From positions 372,001-436,000 of the forward strand of contig NZ_CP017713.1 in the NCBI RefSeq assembly GCF_002706425.1: a stretch of 64,000 bases of DNA. The letters are read 5' to 3'. Of the stretch, positions 8,455-16,835 are shown in pieces. A program made the position numbers and the translations under genes. Numbering within the stretch: the stretch's first letter is position 1; each line of letters starts with the position of its first letter. Origin of the DNA: Loigolactobacillus coryniformis subsp. coryniformis KCTC 3167 = DSM 20001. Lineage in GTDB: Bacteria; Bacillota; Bacilli; Lactobacillales; Lactobacillaceae. Under the pieces are notes generated by a model. The model did not search any database. It saw nothing but the letters and a program-made list of their open reading frames with translations, and had not been told where the DNA came from.

Positions 8455-10111
8455 TTTTGTTGAATTACATGCACGGCAACGTGCACTAGCGTTATTGGAC
8501 GCAGGTACGACGCGTGAATTGATCGATCCATTTGCCGATATGATCTCACCGCATTTGGAACCCCAGAATATTGTTCCAGAAAGCGATGACGGGGTCGTTA
8601 TTATGAAAGGCCAATTAGCTGGGAAAGCTGCTGTAGTCATTGCAATTGAAGGCGCATTTCAAGGCGGCGGTATCGGTGAAGTCAGCGGGGCTAAAATTGT
8701 TGCTGCGCTGGAACATGCTTTAGCTGATAATCAGGCTGGCAATACGATCTATCCGGTTTTGATTTTAGATACTGGTGGTGTTCGGCTGCAAGAGGCTAAC
8801 TATGGTTTACTATCGATTTCCGAAATTCAAAATGTGATCATTGCGTTGAAACAGTTTGTTCCCGTGATCGGCTTAGTTCCTGGCCGGGTAGGTTCTTTTG
8901 GTGGCATGTCGATCACTAACGCGCTGTTGTCTTATGTTATTGGAACCAACCGTGCGCGTATTGGTTTAAATGGCCCTGAAGTAATCGAACAAGAAGCTGG
9001 GGTTCAGGAATTCGACTCAAGTGATAAAGATTTGATCTGGAATACCTTGGGAACCACGGAACGGCAAGCAACAGGCATTATTGATGAAGTTGTAGCTGAT
9101 GACGTGACTGCATTTAAACAAGCGATTATCGCGGCTATTGACGAGAAAAAAGATAGTCACCGCGATCAGCAAGTTGATTTTTATCTATCATTATTGGATC
9201 AACTTGATCCTAGTCAACCACTGGATATTGCCGGCTATCGTGACCTTTATCACCAAGTTAAGGTAACAGAACATCACTTGGCTGCGGCAAAATCAAGTGC
9301 TGTTGCTGGCACCAAGAGTCGTGGCCGCTTATGGTTTGAACAATTAACGGGTATTAAAAACGCTCAAAGTGAGGTTGCAACAGTATTGCATGCTCAAGCC
9401 GATGGCCGTGAGTATATTGCCATTGTACCTGATGCACAAAATCGTTTCCCGCGTGTACGTGAAGGTGAAGTTGGGTTACTTGAAGGCTATACTGTCGCGT
9501 CAGTAGTCAATGACTTGATCAAGGCGGATCAAGCCAAGGCAAACAAGACACCATTAGTGTTGATCGTTGATGTTCCTAGCCAAGCATACGGTTATAAAGA
9601 AGAATTGATCGGGATCCACATGGCATTAGCCTCTAGCGTTAGTGCTTATGCCCGTGCACGGCAAGCAGGACACAAAGTCGTTGCCTTTATTCCTGGCGAT
9701 GCGGTTTCCGGTGGCTTTTTGGCACATGGTTTGCAATCTAATCGATTGATTGCATTGGATGATTTAGCGATTACGATTCAAGCGATGAGTAAAGCAAGCG
9801 CCGCACGAATCACACAACGGACGATCGAAGAATTAGAAGAAGCAACGAAGCACGTTCCCGCAATGGCTTACGATATTAAAAATTATCAAAAACTAGGCGC
9901 ACTGTATCAATTAGTTCCTGGTGTAAAGGGCTATGATGATGATCCTAAAGCTATTGCCACGATTCAAGCGGTTATTGCTGAAGCTTTAGCTAGCTTAGAT
10001 GACGTACCTGCAGATATGAGTTTCCGCTATACGAATTCAATTGCTAAACAAAGCGGCCGGGTGGCGACTAATCAAGTCCGTCAGCTGATGGATGAACAAT
10101 GGAACGGATAG
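8441..10111 (+). CDS. mdcDE: Fused malonate decarboxylase beta-gamma subunit MdcDE
   Basis: One uninterrupted 556-residue frame contains both carboxyltransferase-fold subunits that are separate proteins (MdcD and MdcE) in Klebsiella and Pseudomonas. Residues about 1-305 resemble the beta subunit (LDTGGVRLQEANYGL, VPGRVGSFGGMSI). Residues about 306-556 resemble the gamma subunit (VPDAQNRFPRVREGEVGLLEG, FIPGDAVSGGFLAHGLQSNR). Together they decarboxylate malonyl-S-ACP to acetyl-S-ACP. Start ATG 8441 overlaps mdcC; ATG 8444 is an alternative. The stop overlaps mdcG by 13 bases. I saw no frameshift or stop at the join. Confidence 0.9.
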   Translation: MMNNSFVELHARQRALALLDAGTTRELIDPFADMISPHLEPQNIVPESDDGVVIMKGQLAGKAAVVIAIEGAFQGGGIGEVSGAKIVAALEHALADNQAGNTIYPVLILDTGGVRLQEANYGLLSISEIQNVIIALKQFVPVIGLVPGRVGSFGGMSITNALLSYVIGTNRARIGLNGPEVIEQEAGVQEFDSSDKDLIWNTLGTTERQATGIIDEVVADDVTAFKQAIIAAIDEKKDSHRDQQVDFYLSLLDQLDPSQPLDIAGYRDLYHQVKVTEHHLAAAKSSAVAGTKSRGRLWFEQLTGIKNAQSEVATVLHAQADGREYIAIVPDAQNRFPRVREGEVGLLEGYTVASVVNDLIKADQAKANKTPLVLIVDVPSQAYGYKEELIGIHMALASSVSAYARARQAGHKVVAFIPGDAVSGGFLAHGLQSNRLIALDDLAITIQAMSKASAARITQRTIEELEEATKHVPAMAYDIKNYQKLGALYQLVPGVKGYDDDPKAIATIQAVIAEALASLDDVPADMSFRYTNSIAKQSGRVATNQVRQLMDEQWNG

Positions 10112-10737
10112 CGCCACATACGCTGCTTAAATTAAAAACGGTAACCGACTTGATTTTCACTGGTGACTTACCAGAATGGGTAACGGATATGTTGGCGCAA
10201 GCACCATACGTCATTGTCCGACGTGGTCAGCAAGATACACAGATTCCGATTGGTATTCGCGGTTATCAGAAAAATCAACGCTTCGCTGCTTGGCTGCCGC
10301 TAGGCGCATGGCAACAAGTAATTACGCCACAGGCGGCGCTAAAATACTTACCACAACTGGCTGCGACTAGACAAACTTTAGCTGCTTTTCAAACCTTACG
10401 GCAGATCACGCCGCTTTTAGCTGATTATCAGTGGGGTGTCGGTGGTAGTTTACAATATGAATTAGTTACTGGTTTACCGATGGCTCGTGCAGCTAGCGAT
10501 GTGGATGTGATCATGACGTTGCCACCCAAAAAAATGACGCCAGCAACGGCCAAGCAGCTAGTCACTACTTTAAAGCAAATGAGCCAACACGTTGATATTC
10601 AAGTAGTCGCTGATGAATATGGCTTTTCACTAGAGGAATACGGGATGCAGCGCAGCACGGAAATTTTAGTTAAATCTAATCAGGGACCACAATTGGTTCA
10701 TGACCCGTGGACTTTTATTCAAGAGCGGTGTGACTAA
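10099..10737 (+). CDS. mdcG: Malonate decarboxylase holo-ACP synthase MdcG
   Basis: A 212-residue nucleotidyltransferase that transfers the prosthetic group made by MdcB onto the serine of MdcC. The signature GGSLQYELVTGL followed by ASDVDVIM supplies the metal-binding aspartates of the fold. It overlaps mdcDE at its start and is coupled to the next gene at its stop (TAATG). Length is normal for the family. Confidence 0.88.
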   Translation: MERIAPHTLLKLKTVTDLIFTGDLPEWVTDMLAQAPYVIVRRGQQDTQIPIGIRGYQKNQRFAAWLPLGAWQQVITPQAALKYLPQLAATRQTLAAFQTLRQITPLLADYQWGVGGSLQYELVTGLPMARAASDVDVIMTLPPKKMTPATAKQLVTTLKQMSQHVDIQVVADEYGFSLEEYGMQRSTEILVKSNQGPQLVHDPWTFIQERCD

Positions 10738-11519
10738 TGAAACATCATTTAGCCGATGGAACAGAACTAGTTGTTGATATTCAGGGTCAAAGGCGGCCAA
10801 TCATTTTTCTCAATGGTTTTGGTGGTTATTTAGAAATTTGGACCGCCCAACTAAGGCCATTGCTGGCTAACGGTTACCAAACGATTCGTTTTAATTATCG
10901 CGGTCAGGGTGGTTCAAGCGGTGGTTACGCTGCTAGCATAGCAACTTTAGCCTGTGATTTAGCCGATCTATGGTCCAGTTTGAACGTTACGCGTCCGGTA
11001 ATCGTTGCGCATTCGATGGGGGCCAGTGTCTTGTGGGCGTTGCGGGCTGATTTTCCACAGTTAGTGCCACAAGCACAAGTGATCGTGGATCAGTCACCTA
11101 AAATGCTTAATGCAGCTGATTGGCAGTTTGGTTTTTGTGATGCGACAGCCAGTAATTACCAAAAATATTTAACGCAGGCACGCGGACACGAAACCTTGCA
11201 TGGGTTGGTTCCTGAGGTGATGCGGCCTCTGATCAGCGCGCAGCTTAAGGCACCGTTCAAGCGGCAACAAGCTCACATGTTACTGGAAACTCATTTTCAA
11301 GCCGATTGGCGCGCACAAGTTCAGATTGAACAGGTACCAACACTGTTCATCAGTGCACAGCAAAGCCCATATTTTGCCAGTGGCTTTGGTAAGTGGGCCG
11401 CCGCACTTAATGCAAAGATTCAGGCAGTGACGATTGCGGATTGTGGGCATGATATTATGGCTGAAGTACCGGCAGCATTCAATCAAACATTAAGACATTT
11501 CTTACGTCAAACTTGTTAA
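10737..11519 (+). CDS. Alpha/beta hydrolase at the end of the mdc operon
   Basis: A 260-residue alpha/beta-hydrolase-fold protein. It shows an oxyanion region (FLNGFGGYLEIW), a nucleophile elbow HSMGAS, an acidic residue region and a terminal catalytic His in CGHDIMAE. It overlaps mdcG by one base, so it is part of the operon and is followed by a terminator. It is not one of the canonical mdc genes. A thioesterase or editing function on mischarged acyl-MdcC, or an ester hydrolase feeding malonate in, are conceivable but unsupported. Confidence 0.8.
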   Translation: MKHHLADGTELVVDIQGQRRPIIFLNGFGGYLEIWTAQLRPLLANGYQTIRFNYRGQGGSSGGYAASIATLACDLADLWSSLNVTRPVIVAHSMGASVLWALRADFPQLVPQAQVIVDQSPKMLNAADWQFGFCDATASNYQKYLTQARGHETLHGLVPEVMRPLISAQLKAPFKRQQAHMLLETHFQADWRAQVQIEQVPTLFISAQQSPYFASGFGKWAAALNAKIQAVTIADCGHDIMAEVPAAFNQTLRHFLRQTC

Positions 11520-11550
11520 AGAAGACCAGCAAAAGCTGATCTTCTTTTTT
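11518..11550 (+). terminator. Terminator of the mdc operon
   Basis: AAGAAGACCAGC-AAAA-GCTGATCTTCTT hairpin followed by a T-run, directly after the hydrolase stop codon. Confidence 0.9.
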
Positions 11551-11617
11551 CATTAGTTATTTTAATTTGTTCACTGGTCTTTTATGCTAATATAGAGACA
11601 AAAGGGCGGTGTTAGCG

Positions 11618-13294
11618 ATGAAGCCACGTAAACGAGCGCGCTTATGGCAAATTATTAAGGTGCTACGTCAATATAATGTACTACGTAATTTTACTCATCA
11701 AACCCATCCGGAACAGGTACGGCAGGCTTTTACCGAGCTGGGGCCGACTTTTATTAAGGTTGGGCAAATGCTATCGACCCGCACCGATTTGATCACACCT
11801 GAATTTGCTCATGTGCTCAAGGGATTGCAGGATCAAGTGCCGGCTGATGATTTTACGGTGGTTAAGGCGACGATCGAAGCCCAAACAGGTAAAAAGTTAA
11901 CCGAGCAGTATCAGCAATTTGATCAACAGGCGTTTGCGTCAGCGTCGATGGGGCAAGCCCATCATGCAGTCACTAAGGCGGGCCAGCAGGTGGTGGTTAA
12001 AGTCCAACATCCGCACATTCGGGCTGATATTATTACCGATCTAGCACTATTTCAAAAAGCAATCAGCTTACTGAAATTTGTACCGGAGGCCAGTGTGATC
12101 GACCCGCAAGCGATGTTTCGCGAAATCAAACGGGCCTTGTTTAACGAATTAAACACCGCATTGGAAGTGGAAAACGGCCAGCGGTTCTACGAATTAAATA
12201 ATGGCTGGGATATTATTCGTGTGCCCCAGGTCGATACTGCGCTTTCGCAAGGGACGGTGCTAGTTAATCAAACCATGCCCGGCAAGCGAATCACTAGTTT
12301 TTTAGCGGATATGCCAACTGAGCAGCGGCATTATCTCGCCCAAACATTGGTGCAGAACTTTTTAAAGCAGGTCTTTACGGACGGCTTTTTTCACGCCGAT
12401 CCGCATCCAGGCAATATTCTATTGACCACTGAGGAGTTGCCACCAGTAACTAAGGTTAAGCGTGCTTTTCAGCGCGCTGACTTTACGGCTACGCAAACCG
12501 AAACCTTACCACCATACCGGTTAGTCTATCTGGATTTTGGTATGATGGGCCAACTAGCCCCAGCAATGATCACGAGCTTAGCTAATGTCGTGATCGCGAT
12601 CACCGGCAAAGATAGTCGCCAAATTGGCCAAGCCTTACTGGCAATCTGTAATCGAACAGGCACTGTGGATGAGGAAAGCTTTTATCAGCAATTAGGTGCG
12701 TTTATGCAACCTTATTTCAACGCTGGCTTAGGTGAAATTGATTTTGAGGCTTTGTTGTATGCAGTCATTCAACTATGTCGCGCTAATCAATTACAGATGA
12801 AACCTGAAGTGACGTTGCTACTTAAGGCGTTTGGTGTGTTGGAAGGCACAATTGCCCAGCTAGATCCTGATTTATCAATGCTAACGGTGGCCCGTCACTT
12901 TGCCCGCGATTATTTCCAGCAACACTTTGATTGGCGCCAAGAAACGGAAGCTAGTGTAGTTAAGTTATGGCAATTCGCGAAAACAGCGCCCCAGCTACCG
13001 GTGAAATTACTTAGCGCGCTTGACGTGTTTGAGCGCGGTGGGGCTAAAGTTAACCTAGAGCTAAAGCAGCGGGATACATTATTGGATCGCTTGGAAAATA
13101 TTGTCAATCGTTTGGTGATTGCCATTATTTTAGCGGCGGTGATCATAGGCTCTTCATTGTTGGTTCAAGCCCGGGAAGCCAACGACTTGATCGCCCGCTT
13201 AGGGGTAATTGGCTATAGCGCCGCACTGCTGGTGATTATCGGGTTAGTGATCAGTAGTTTATATCGCCGCTACCAACGTTGGCGTCATAAATGA
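11618..13294 (+). CDS. AarF/UbiB (ABC1) family kinase-like protein
   Basis: A 558-residue ABC1/UbiB-type atypical kinase. Motifs in order: KVGQMLSTRTDL (the family KxGQ), the Ala-rich loop ASMGQAHHA, the lysine-containing VVVKVQHP, the catalytic FHADPHPGNILL, and the metal-binding LDFGMMG. Two membrane segments close the C-terminus. In other bacteria the family supports isoprenoid quinone biosynthesis; its substrate in lactobacilli is unknown. The frame opens at GTG 11609, but AAAGGGCGG at 11601-11609 fits ATG 11618. It appears to have its own promoter after the mdc terminator. Confidence 0.88.
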   Translation: MKPRKRARLWQIIKVLRQYNVLRNFTHQTHPEQVRQAFTELGPTFIKVGQMLSTRTDLITPEFAHVLKGLQDQVPADDFTVVKATIEAQTGKKLTEQYQQFDQQAFASASMGQAHHAVTKAGQQVVVKVQHPHIRADIITDLALFQKAISLLKFVPEASVIDPQAMFREIKRALFNELNTALEVENGQRFYELNNGWDIIRVPQVDTALSQGTVLVNQTMPGKRITSFLADMPTEQRHYLAQTLVQNFLKQVFTDGFFHADPHPGNILLTTEELPPVTKVKRAFQRADFTATQTETLPPYRLVYLDFGMMGQLAPAMITSLANVVIAITGKDSRQIGQALLAICNRTGTVDEESFYQQLGAFMQPYFNAGLGEIDFEALLYAVIQLCRANQLQMKPEVTLLLKAFGVLEGTIAQLDPDLSMLTVARHFARDYFQQHFDWRQETEASVVKLWQFAKTAPQLPVKLLSALDVFERGGAKVNLELKQRDTLLDRLENIVNRLVIAIILAAVIIGSSLLVQAREANDLIARLGVIGYSAALLVIIGLVISSLYRRYQRWRHK

Positions 13295-13383
13295 TAGTCT
13301 TTTGGTGCTTACGTTGTAGCAGGTTTGATTTAGTTGGCACTAGACTTTACGGTCAGTGCAACCATGATTTAGAAATTGATTAG
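13291..13383 (+). CDS. Possible 30-residue protein with CxxC-CxH pattern
   Basis: A tiny frame overlaps the end of the UbiB-like gene (ATGA) and reads MIVFWCLRCSRFDLVGTR followed by LYGQCNHDLEID. The C-x2-C and C-x-H arrangement resembles half of a zinc ribbon. There is no independent ribosome binding site, so expression would need coupling to the upstream gene. It may be a chance frame; I list it because of the cysteine spacing. Confidence 0.22.
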   Translation: MIVFWCLRCSRFDLVGTRLYGQCNHDLEID

Positions 13384-13395
13384 CAACAGGCAAAA

Positions 13396-13420
13396 GCGCG
13401 CTTAATGGCGCGATTTTTTG
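13396..13420 (+). terminator. Weak terminator
   Basis: CGCGC-TTAATG-GCGCG hairpin followed by ATTTTTTGTT, between the UbiB-like gene and the reductase gene. The stem is only five base pairs. Confidence 0.5.
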
Positions 13421-13459
13421 TTATAGTTAGGGTAAATATTCTAGAGATGAGGTGAGTGG

Positions 13460-14134
13460 ATGCGAACTTTAATTATTGTGGCTCATCCAGAATTAGCCAG
13501 TTCCGGGACGCAACAATTTTTACGGCGTGGGGCCGAATTAGTGGCCGCCGACTGGCAGCCGCTGAGTACAGATTTTAATGTTGCCACCGAGCAAGTTAAA
13601 TTACGTGCCGCTGAGCGAATTATTTGGCAATTTCCACTTTATTGGTATAGCGCACCGGCAATATTGAAAGCTTGGCAGGATCAAGTGTTAACTAGTAAAT
13701 TTGTGCTCCACGAACAGGGCTTAGCTGGAAAAGAACTGGGGATCGTGGTGACGACGGATACCAAAGCTAGTGACTATCAGTCAGGAGCGGCTGAACAATT
13801 TACGCTGGCTGAATTATTGCGGCCTTATCAAGCACTAGCGAATAAAGCGGGGCTGCATTGGTTGCCACCATTTGTGATCAACCAGTTTAGATATCAAACG
13901 GAAAGTCAACAACAGGCGCTACTGATCGCCTATCAGCAATACTTAACGTTGCCGCAGCCAGCCACATTTACTCAGCGGCAGCACTGGTTTGCCCAGCAAC
14001 TTCAACAAATGATCACCAATGCGACTGGTGAACGTAAAACTCAGTTAGCACTGGTCGAACAGCAACTAGCGGCTAAGCAGGATGAGCTGGAAGAGTTACG
14101 GTGGACGATCGAACAAATGCGAGGTGATGACTAA
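13460..14134 (+). CDS. NAD(P)H dehydrogenase (quinone), flavodoxin-like fold
   Basis: A 224-residue protein. Residues 1-170 match the flavodoxin-like NAD(P)H-quinone oxidoreductase / KefF family (MRTLIIVAHPELASS, IIWQFPLYWYSAPAILKAWQD, LAGKELGIVVTTDTK). The last 45 residues are a charged helix likely to form a coiled coil (KTQLALVEQQLAAKQDELEEL), an extension beyond the usual family end. A GAGGTGAG ribosome binding site precedes the ATG. Its stop overlaps the next gene (TAATG), which begins a three-gene overlapping cluster. It likely reduces quinones or similar acceptors in the cytosol. Confidence 0.85.
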   Translation: MRTLIIVAHPELASSGTQQFLRRGAELVAADWQPLSTDFNVATEQVKLRAAERIIWQFPLYWYSAPAILKAWQDQVLTSKFVLHEQGLAGKELGIVVTTDTKASDYQSGAAEQFTLAELLRPYQALANKAGLHWLPPFVINQFRYQTESQQQALLIAYQQYLTLPQPATFTQRQHWFAQQLQQMITNATGERKTQLALVEQQLAAKQDELEELRWTIEQMRGDD

Positions 14135-14304
14135 TGGATTCATGGTTATATCAAACGGTCCAGCAATTGGCGCAAGATAGTGCTGCCTATGAAGAGCGCG
14201 CTTTTTTTCAGGCGTTAAGTCAATTAGCTTTAGAGCAAGAAAAACGGATCGCGCAAGCGCAAGGTGAGATCGATGGACGTAGTTGGGATGAAAAGTCATG
14301 GTGA
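14134..14304 (+). CDS. Small uncharacterised protein, 56 aa
   Basis: A short frame locked between two genes by overlaps: its ATG shares a base with the reductase stop, and its stop lies inside the methyltransferase start. GAGGTGATG, about 10 bases upstream, can act as ribosome binding site. The product (MDSWLYQTVQQLAQDSAAYE...RSWDEKSW) is acidic, helical and cytosolic, ending in a DGRSWDEKSW motif. The double overlap strongly suggests a real coupled gene. Function unknown. Confidence 0.7.
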   Translation: MDSWLYQTVQQLAQDSAAYEERAFFQALSQLALEQEKRIAQAQGEIDGRSWDEKSW

Positions 14305-15062
14305 ACGAGACGGACGATCAAGCAACGGCAGCATTTTGGGATGATTTTGCGCCGGATTATGTTGCCGCTCAAAATGAGTCGCGGTTAGCGATCACAACGG
14401 ATCTAACCGCCTATTTAACGCAGCAAAATATTTTACCGCGGGTCAGTGTATTGGATGTTGGTGGCGGGGCGGGGCGGTTTGCCTTGCCATTTGCGCGTGT
14501 GGCGCGTCAAGTGACGATCAGTGATATTTCGCAGCAAATGTTGAAGTTTGCGCGGCAAGCTGCTGTGCAAGCTGGACTGACTAATTTGAAATTCCAACAC
14601 AGTGCTTGGTCACAACTGCCGGCACAGCCGCAAGCTGACGTTGTTTTTGCCAGTATGTTGCCGCTGGCGCCGGCTGAGTTGCAAAAATTCAGTCAATTAG
14701 GACGTCATTTTGCGGTTCTTAATCGGGCGGTGCGTCATACGGATAGTATTTCAACTGAGTTGCAGCAGTTGCTAGATCTGCCGCCAGTGCTGGACCCAAC
14801 TAATGACGCTACCATCTTTTCTGAATACGTGCTGGCAGTCCGCCAACTCGGTTATCAACCTTGGCAGCAGACATTTACCTACCATTTAACTGAGCAAGTG
14901 ACCCGTGAAATGTTGGTAGCCGAATTGGCGGATGAATTAACGCTACATCAGCAGCGACTATTCCAGCAATGGCTAACTGAAAAGTTTGCGCAACACGATG
15001 AGATTACGGCACAACAGACTTATGCGTTCAAGACTTTACTCTGGCGAGTCGGATTGCAGTAG
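14298..15062 (+). CDS. Class I SAM-dependent methyltransferase
   Basis: A 254-residue methyltransferase. Motif I reads VLDVGGGAGRFALPF and is followed by an acidic SAM-ribose contact region (VTISDISQQMLKFARQAA), then the motif around DVVFASMLP. It overlaps the 56-residue gene by seven bases, so the reductase, small protein and methyltransferase form one coupled unit. The substrate is not predictable. Length and fold suit small-molecule methyltransferases. Confidence 0.82.
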   Translation: MVNETDDQATAAFWDDFAPDYVAAQNESRLAITTDLTAYLTQQNILPRVSVLDVGGGAGRFALPFARVARQVTISDISQQMLKFARQAAVQAGLTNLKFQHSAWSQLPAQPQADVVFASMLPLAPAELQKFSQLGRHFAVLNRAVRHTDSISTELQQLLDLPPVLDPTNDATIFSEYVLAVRQLGYQPWQQTFTYHLTEQVTREMLVAELADELTLHQQRLFQQWLTEKFAQHDEITAQQTYAFKTLLWRVGLQ

Positions 15063-15229
15063 CTAATTTCACGTGAGGCAGCTATAATATAAGCAAAGTA
15101 ATTAGTTAGCTCGTACTTTCCGATGGTGATTAAACTAATGCCGCGAACTGGCAAGTTTAAGTCGCACTGTCCGTAATATTAAGAATTTTTGATACAAAAA
15201 TTAACCACTTTTGTGGAAGAGGTGCAAAA

Positions 15230-15559
15230 ATGATGACGGTATTTGACGTGCTAAAAATGGTCACCATCAACCATATGCCGGTTGATGTTCAGCAAATTGT
15301 CATGACGGATACGGATGGCAAACCAAATAGTGTTTTAACTGACCTGTTAAATGACGTTTTAGGAAAAGTTCGAATTTTTATCGACTTACAGGAAATGACT
15401 GGTGTTAGTCAGTTGGTCAATGAGTTAAAAATGTTTACGCCGCTGCCAACGGATGTATTAGATGAATATACGAAGATTTTAGAGCAGCCGGTCAGCAGCA
15501 TCAATTTTGCACCGCGTAAGCAGCAAATCGAATTGGTTTACGATGAATATACGTATTAA
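15230..15559 (+). CDS. Hypothetical protein, 109 aa
   Basis: An unrecognised 109-residue cytosolic protein starting MMTVFDVLKMVTINHMPVDV and ending QIELVYDEYTY, without membrane segments. AGAGGTG lies about 7 bases before ATG 15230 (ATG 15233 is possible). It is preceded by about 165 noncoding bases and followed by a weak hairpin region. No function can be offered. Confidence 0.6.
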   Translation: MMTVFDVLKMVTINHMPVDVQQIVMTDTDGKPNSVLTDLLNDVLGKVRIFIDLQEMTGVSQLVNELKMFTPLPTDVLDEYTKILEQPVSSINFAPRKQQIELVYDEYTY

Positions 15560-15715
15560 GTAATTAAAGTGAGGTTGTGGCAGAATTTTTTGTCGCGATC
15601 TCACTATTTATTTTATATAGTAGAATTAGTTTTTAGCCAAACATGTGTTCTTTGAAACGTGATTTCATGGTATAGTTTAATTATTAAAACGAATGCAGAG
15701 AAAGTGGGTGCACAA

Positions 15716-16834
15716 ATGCGTTTTTTACATACTGCTGATTGGCATATTGGCAAAAAATTGCATGGGTATGAGCTATGGACTGAACAAGAAGATGCCTTTC
15801 AACAGATTCTAGCCTTGGCCCAGCAAAAAAAAGTGGATGCAGTTGTATTGGCGGGTGATATTTATGATCGTGCCCTGCCCAGTGAACAGGCTGTGGCAAC
15901 AGTCAATCAAATGTTACAACAGATCAATTTGACGGCACAACTGCCATTACTGGCGATTTCCGGTAATCATGATAGCGCGACACGTTTGGAAACGGGGAGT
16001 CCCTGGTTTACGGCCACCAATTTCTATTTGAATACTAAGCTCGAACAAGCATTTACACCAATTGAGCTCGCGGATACACAGTTCTTCCTATTGCCTTATT
16101 TTGAGCCCTTTGCCGCACGCCAATACTTTGGTGACGATAAATTGCGGACGATCGCGCAGGCGATGCCAAAAATCGTTGCGGCGATGCAGGAAAAATTTAA
16201 AGCCGACAAGAAACATGTCCTAGTGGCCCATTTTTTTGCGGCGGGTAGCCAACAAAGTGATTCGGAAACTAAAGTAACCGTTGGTGGACTAGACGCAGTA
16301 CCAACGGATGCATTGGCAGCTTTTGATTATGTAGCATTAGGCCATTTACACAATGAGACGGCGCTGCATGCTGAGCGCATCAAATATAGTGGTTCACCAT
16401 TAAAGTTTTCCGTTTCGGAAGCACAACAGCAGAAAGGGGTTTGGTTGATCGATACAGATCCATTTCAGGCTGAGTTTCTACCATTAAAGCCACTGCGGGA
16501 TGTTGCCGAAGTGACCGCTAGCTTTGCGCAGCTCACGGATCCAGCTTATTATGGCCAACTTGAGCGGGATGATTATTTGGCGATCAATTTAACGGATACT
16601 AAAGTTATTCCCAATGTGATGCAGGAACTGCGTAAAATTTATCCCTATATACTAAGCTTATCCCGCGAAAATGGTCGCGAAGTCACTGTAACCTTAACGC
16701 CACAGATTCGAACCTTATCACCAATGGCTTTGTTGGCGGACTTTTTTCAAGAAACGACGACGCAGTCCTTGACGACTAAGCAAGAAAAATTAGCAGCGGC
16801 AGCACTTAAAGCAGCACAAAAGGACGGTGAGTAG
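15716..16834 (+). CDS. sbcD: Exonuclease SbcD, nuclease subunit of SbcCD
   Basis: A 372-residue Mre11-type phosphoesterase. The metal-binding motifs are all present: HTADWHIGKKLHG, VVLAGDIYDR, ISGNHDSATR, VAHFFAAG and LGHLHNE. With SbcC it forms the ATP-dependent complex that opens DNA hairpins and trims blocked ends. The frame runs from 15659, but MRFLHTADWH at 15716 is the conserved N-terminus. The stop is one base before the sbcC start, so the pair is co-translated. Confidence 0.95.
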   Translation: MRFLHTADWHIGKKLHGYELWTEQEDAFQQILALAQQKKVDAVVLAGDIYDRALPSEQAVATVNQMLQQINLTAQLPLLAISGNHDSATRLETGSPWFTATNFYLNTKLEQAFTPIELADTQFFLLPYFEPFAARQYFGDDKLRTIAQAMPKIVAAMQEKFKADKKHVLVAHFFAAGSQQSDSETKVTVGGLDAVPTDALAAFDYVALGHLHNETALHAERIKYSGSPLKFSVSEAQQQKGVWLIDTDPFQAEFLPLKPLRDVAEVTASFAQLTDPAYYGQLERDDYLAINLTDTKVIPNVMQELRKIYPYILSLSRENGREVTVTLTPQIRTLSPMALLADFFQETTTQSLTTKQEKLAAAALKAAQKDGE

Positions 16835-16835
16835 G

